The notes beneath the pieces were generated by a model that saw only the letters and a list, made by a program, of their open reading frames with translations, had not been told where the DNA came from and did not search any database. 8,762 bases of DNA from an uncultured Lachnospiraceae bacterium (GTDB lineage Bacteria; Bacillota; Clostridia; Lachnospirales; Lachnospiraceae). The translations under genes and the position numbers were made by a program. Shown one piece after another: positions 5,995-8,762 of this stretch; within the stretch, counting starts at the first letter, position 1, and each line of letters opens with the position of its first letter. The stretch spans positions 1-8,762 of the forward strand of contig CAJTRU010000112.1 in NCBI GenBank assembly GCA_910579085.1. Direction: 5' to 3'.

Positions 5995-7485
5995 TTATGC
6001 AAATGGATTTTCTGTTTTATAAAGCATTCCTTTTGGCTGGTTGAAGCCGATTTCATCAACATCAACACCAATATACTTAAATACTTCATATAATGTCTTG
6101 CCAAAGTGTCCAAAAGCAACAGCACCGTGGTGAGGATAGTTACCCTCAATAAGTACATGGCGGTAGAAACGTCCCATTTCAGGAATAGCAAAAATTCCAA
6201 TAGCACCAAATGAGCGTGTAGCAACAGGAAGAACTTCACCCTGTGCAATATATCCACGGAGTTTAGCATCAGCAGTGCTCTGGAGACGGAAGAATGTAAT
6301 ATCGCCAGGAATTATATCACCTTCAAGAGTGCCGTTTGTAACTTCAATAGGAAGTGAACGTGCCATAATCATCTGGTACTTCATTTCACATGAAGAAAGC
6401 TTGCTTGAAGCTGTATTGCCGCAGTGGAAAGCCATAAATGTATCTTTCTGTGTATAATTAAACTTCTTCTCAATATCTTCTGCAAAAATATCAGCAGGTA
6501 CAGAGTTGTTAATGTCAAGAAGAGTTACAGCATCTTCACTTACTACAGTTCCGATAAATTCGCTTAAGCAGCCATAAATATCAACTTCACATGAAACAGG
6601 TATTCCCATTTTTGTAAGGCGGCTGTTTACATAACAAGGAACAAATCCAAACTGTGTCTGGAATGCAGGCCAGCATTTGCCAGCAATAGCAACAAATTCC
6701 CTGTAACCTCTGTGTTCCTCAATCCAGTCAAGAAGAGTAAGTTCATACTGTGCAAGCTTTTCAAGTATTTCAGGTTTCTTGTTGCCTGCACCAAGCTCTT
6801 CCTCCATATCCTTAATAACACCAGGAATACGGTCATCACCAGCATGTTTATTAAATGCCTCAAATAAGTCAAGCTCTGAATTTTCTTCGATTTCAACACC
6901 GATATTGTAAAGCTGCTTGATTGGTGCATTACATGCAAGGAAATTAAGAGGGCGTGGGCCAAAGCTTATAATTTTAAGGTGTGTTAAACCATATACAGCA
7001 CGTGCAATAGGAACAAATTCATGAATCATGTCAGCACATTCCTCTGCTGTGCCTACAGGATATTCAGGAATATAAGCCTGTACATTGCGGAGTTTTAAGT
7101 TATAGCTTGCATTTAACATTCCACAATAAGCATCACCACGTCCCTGGATAAGGCCGCCGTCTTTAGAAGTTTCTTCTGCTGCTGCAATAAACATCTTAGG
7201 ACCTTCAAAATGTTTAGCAAGAAGAGTCTCAGAGATTTCTGGGCCAAAGTTGCCTAAATATACACAAAGTGCGTTGCATCCAGCTTTTTTAATGTCCTCA
7301 AGGGCCTGTACCATATGTATTTCACTTTCAACTATACATACAGGACATTCGTAAATATCCTCAGCACCATACTTATCTGTGTATGCTTTTACAAGATTTT
7401 CCCTCCTTGTTACGGAGAGTGTCTCAGGAAAGCAGTCCCTGCTTACTGCGACAATACCAATTTTCATTTTTGGCAGATTATTCAT
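5995..7485 (-). CDS. L-fucose/L-arabinose isomerase-family protein
   Basis: Cytoplasmic aldose-ketose isomerase fold, 496 residues, shorter than E. coli FucI (about 590) and near the size of AraA (about 500). Likely metal ligands by analogy with FucI (Glu, Asp, His) are E300 in PVSCEVDIYG, D324 in TLLDINN and H452 or H453 in NYPHHGAVAFGH; H354 in AFHCGN is also near the site. The N-terminal half shows the Rossmann-like substrate-binding domains (KIGIVAVSRDCF near residue 8; NALCVYLGNFGPE near 71). The start at 7485 has AAAGGA upstream at a slightly long spacing; the next ATG, 18 bases on, is worse. It leads an operon with a xylulokinase, so its product is presumably a ketopentose such as D-xylulose or D-ribulose. 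Family membership is firm; the substrate is not, so no gene symbol is given. Confidence 0.85.
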   Translation of the reverse strand: MNNLPKMKIGIVAVSRDCFPETLSVTRRENLVKAYTDKYGAEDIYECPVCIVESEIHMVQALEDIKKAGCNALCVYLGNFGPEISETLLAKHFEGPKMFIAAAEETSKDGGLIQGRGDAYCGMLNASYNLKLRNVQAYIPEYPVGTAEECADMIHEFVPIARAVYGLTHLKIISFGPRPLNFLACNAPIKQLYNIGVEIEENSELDLFEAFNKHAGDDRIPGVIKDMEEELGAGNKKPEILEKLAQYELTLLDWIEEHRGYREFVAIAGKCWPAFQTQFGFVPCYVNSRLTKMGIPVSCEVDIYGCLSEFIGTVVSEDAVTLLDINNSVPADIFAEDIEKKFNYTQKDTFMAFHCGNTASSKLSSCEMKYQMIMARSLPIEVTNGTLEGDIIPGDITFFRLQSTADAKLRGYIAQGEVLPVATRSFGAIGIFAIPEMGRFYRHVLIEGNYPHHGAVAFGHFGKTLYEVFKYIGVDVDEIGFNQPKGMLYKTENPFA

Positions 7486-7541
7486 TTTATAAACCGTCCT
7501 TTCTTAAATATAATTTATTGATATTTTGATTAACATTTGCC

Positions 7542-7570
7542 TGTATAATATTAAAATATATGACTAGCAA
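7542..7570 (-). promoter_or_regulatory. proximal candidate promoter for the isomerase-kinase operon
   Basis: Minus strand TTGCTA (7570-7565), a 17-base spacer and TATACA (7547-7542). The start of transcription would fall near 7535, about 50 bases before the isomerase ATG. It lies downstream of a second candidate at 7593-7621; which is used cannot be told here. Confidence 0.45.
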
Positions 7571-7592
7571 ATATTACAATCTTCACTTCTCT

Positions 7593-7621
7593 ATTCTATT
7601 ACATTTTAATATACTTTGCAA
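7593..7621 (-). promoter_or_regulatory. distal candidate promoter for the isomerase-kinase operon
   Basis: Minus strand TTGCAA (7621-7616), a 17-base spacer and TAGAAT (7598-7593), close to the sigma-A consensus. The intergenic region is shared with the divergent cheD gene. No clear catabolite-repression (cre) site was found by eye. Confidence 0.45.
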
Positions 7622-7648
7622 TAAAAATAGTTTAAACATGGTGCATTT

Positions 7649-7677
7649 TTGTAATAAATATAGTAAAATAATACATA
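7649..7677 (+). promoter_or_regulatory. weak candidate promoter for cheD
   Basis: TTGTAA (7649-7654), a 17-base spacer and TACATA (7672-7677), giving a start near 7685 and a leader of about 35 bases. No sigma-28 (flagellar) type promoter was recognised. The region is very AT-rich, so chance matches are likely. Confidence 0.28.
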
Positions 7678-7720
7678 CAGGAATATTTACGTTTTACATA
7701 GTATTGGAGGTTTGGATATA

Positions 7721-8203
7721 ATGGGGCAGATAATTGTAGGCATTGCAGACATGAAAGTTGGAAGCGGGAGTGATGAACTTGTTACATATGCTCTTGGCTC
7801 ATGTATAGGGGTTTGTATGTATGATGAAACAGTACAGGCAGGAGGTATGCTTCATGCAATGCTTCCCAAATCTGGCATATGTACAGACCTGGCAAATTCA
7901 TATAAATATGTTGATACAGGAATTATACAGCTTTACCGGCTTTTATGCAGGCGTGGTGCAGGAATTGGAAGGATTAAGGCAAAACTAATTGGCGGGGCAA
8001 GGATGTTTGAATTTGACATGTCTGACAGGGCAGCAGATATAGGTACATTAAATGTAATGGAAACAAAGAAGTACCTTTTAAAACTTGGAGTACCAATAAC
8101 TGCGGAAATGACAGGCGGCGGCACAGGGCGCACAGTTTATTTCACGGCTGGCACAGGAGAAGTAACAGTCAGGACAACGGAAAACCAGAGATTTGTAATA
8201 TAA
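7721..8203 (+). CDS. cheD: chemoreceptor glutamine deamidase CheD
   Basis: CheD deamidates specific glutamines of methyl-accepting chemotaxis receptors to glutamates and, in Gram-positives, works with the CheY-P phosphatase CheC to adapt the response. From the ATG at 7721 the protein has 160 residues, the usual family length. The catalytic triad of the family is visible: T22 in VTYALGSC, C28 in LGSCIGVCMYD and H45 in GGMLHAMLP. KLIGGARMF and the C-terminal GGGTGRTVYF are also typical. GGAGG (7706-7710) is 10 bases from this ATG; an upstream in-frame TTG at 7712 is only 1 base from it and is rejected. It is transcribed divergently from the sugar operon, and no other che or flagellar gene is visible in the window. 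The assignment is secure. Confidence 0.94.
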   Translation: MGQIIVGIADMKVGSGSDELVTYALGSCIGVCMYDETVQAGGMLHAMLPKSGICTDLANSYKYVDTGIIQLYRLLCRRGAGIGRIKAKLIGGARMFEFDMSDRAADIGTLNVMETKKYLLKLGVPITAEMTGGGTGRTVYFTAGTGEVTVRTTENQRFVI

Positions 8204-8386
8204 AATAATTTTATATTACTATTACAATATTATGGTTTATATTATAATTAATACTATAGAGTTTTATATTATATGCGCAAATTACATGATTTAGTTTTAT
8301 AATTTGTATAATATAGGAAAAACATATTATAATAACCATGCTTAACCTGGTCAAAGGATAAGCAGTGTAAAATTTAATAGCACAAA
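8204..8386. other. AT-rich spacer downstream of cheD
   Basis: No gene supported. Multiple stops occur in every frame except for a minus-strand run that lacks a ribosome binding site and has a low-complexity Ile/Asn-rich translation. A weak stem (GCTTA ... TAAGC, about 8340-8363) is the only structure seen before the terminator. Confidence 0.4.
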
Positions 8387-8426
8387 AAAGTCCCAATACA
8401 GGATTTTAATACTGTAAAGGGGCTTT
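8387..8426. terminator. bidirectional intrinsic terminator downstream of cheD
   Basis: AAAGTCCC (8387-8394) pairs with GGGGCTTT (8419-8426) with one G-U pair in the plus-strand RNA, and ACAG (8398-8401) pairs with CTGT (8412-8415). On the plus strand the stem ends in CTTTCTT; on the minus strand GGGACTTTTTT gives an even better U-run. It most likely ends the cheD transcript, about 180 bases after its stop, and may also block anything arriving from the right. Confidence 0.65.
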
Positions 8427-8549
8427 CTTAAGTGTTATGGAAGTAATATAAATTAGTGCTAAAACACATTTTTCACAGAACAATGATTACTTTGACATTG
8501 GAAAATTGTTTTATTTTTAAAATATATGTGGAATGGATTTAAAATTATA

Positions 8550-8578
8550 GTGACATAAATATAAAAAGGGATTATAAT
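8550..8578 (+). promoter_or_regulatory. near-consensus sigma-A promoter
   Basis: GTGACA (8550-8555; five of six bases match TTGACA), a 17-base spacer and a perfect TATAAT (8573-8578). The start of transcription would fall near 8585, about 70 bases before the ATG at 8656. It is the best promoter match in the window and supports a real gene leaving on the right edge. Confidence 0.6.
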
Positions 8579-8655
8579 TTTAATACAAATAAAATTTAAG
8601 TAGATTATATACTAATGGAGCTGTTGGGAATTACAAGAGAAAAGTTGGTTGTATT

Positions 8656-8762
8656 ATGGATTTTTTAGGGAATTTTGTGTATTACTTTATTGACAATGGT
8701 ATAGAAATAATTGAATTATTAATCGTTTTTATCACATTTTTTGGTCTTGAAGCAACTTATAC
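8656..8762 (+). CDS. start of an unidentified membrane protein, cut by the window end
   Basis: An open frame begins with ATG at 8656 and stays open for 35 codons to the window end, reading MDFLGNFVYYFIDNGIEIIE and then a strongly hydrophobic LLIVFITFFG stretch typical of a transmembrane helix. A near-consensus promoter lies about 80 bases upstream. The ribosome binding site is weak (AAGAGAAAAG, too far for an ideal match), which leaves the start uncertain. The family cannot be named from 35 residues; small integral membrane proteins such as the DUF1622 type are one possibility only. Confidence 0.5.
   Translation, partial: MDFLGNFVYYFIDNGIEIIELLIVFITFFGLEATY

Noticed and set aside
7712..7720. 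TTG start giving three more residues to CheD
   Set aside because: The GGAGG ends only one base before this codon, too close for initiation; the ATG at 7721 has normal spacing and matches family length.
1..8762. CRISPR array, tRNA, rRNA, insertion sequence or riboswitch
   Set aside because: No regularly spaced direct repeats, no tRNA-like cloverleaf, no transposase frame and no recognised riboswitch core were seen by eye on either strand.

Overview
The window looks like part of the chromosome of an anaerobic gut Firmicute, most likely Lachnospiraceae. Most of it is AT-rich, with AT-rich spacers and clear AGGAGG-type or AAAGGA-type ribosome binding sites. A G+C-rich segment of different character (about 1 to 2040) sits on the left. 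No rRNA, tRNA, CRISPR array, transposase or integrase gene was seen. The family-level assignment is inferred from protein types and composition, not from a marker gene.

Left, about 1-2040 (minus strand): one end or internal edge of a mobile element, probably an integrative conjugative element (ICE). It holds a ParB/Spo0J-family partition gene with a long Lys/Pro/Glu-rich N-terminal extension and an AT-hook-like motif. The reading frame breaks at about 911, between the ParB core and its helix-turn-helix part. Upstream of parB lie a plausible promoter and two tandem intrinsic terminators, an attenuator-like leader. Downstream is an elaborate nested palindromic region (78-294), and at the very edge a possible start of another gene.

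Centre left, 2252-3970 (plus strand): three tightly overlapping genes for membrane proteins. They are a compact 12-helix MFS transporter resembling the fosmidomycin-resistance group, a four-helix protein with conserved-looking charged and Asn residues inside its helices, and a small secreted or bitopic protein. I cannot assign a role to this set; it is the best candidate here for something undescribed.

Centre right, 4274-7485 (minus strand): a sugar-catabolism operon, promoter - L-fucose/L-arabinose isomerase-family protein - hairpin-rich spacer - xylulokinase. The isomerase would make a ketose and the FGGY kinase would phosphorylate it, feeding the pentose phosphate pathway. The true aldose is uncertain. 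A bidirectional terminator separates this operon from the membrane-protein cluster.

Right, 7721-8762 (plus strand): a complete cheD (chemoreceptor glutamine deamidase), suggesting a chemotactic, probably flagellated, host. It is followed by a terminator, a near-consensus promoter, and the start of an unidentified membrane protein cut by the window end.
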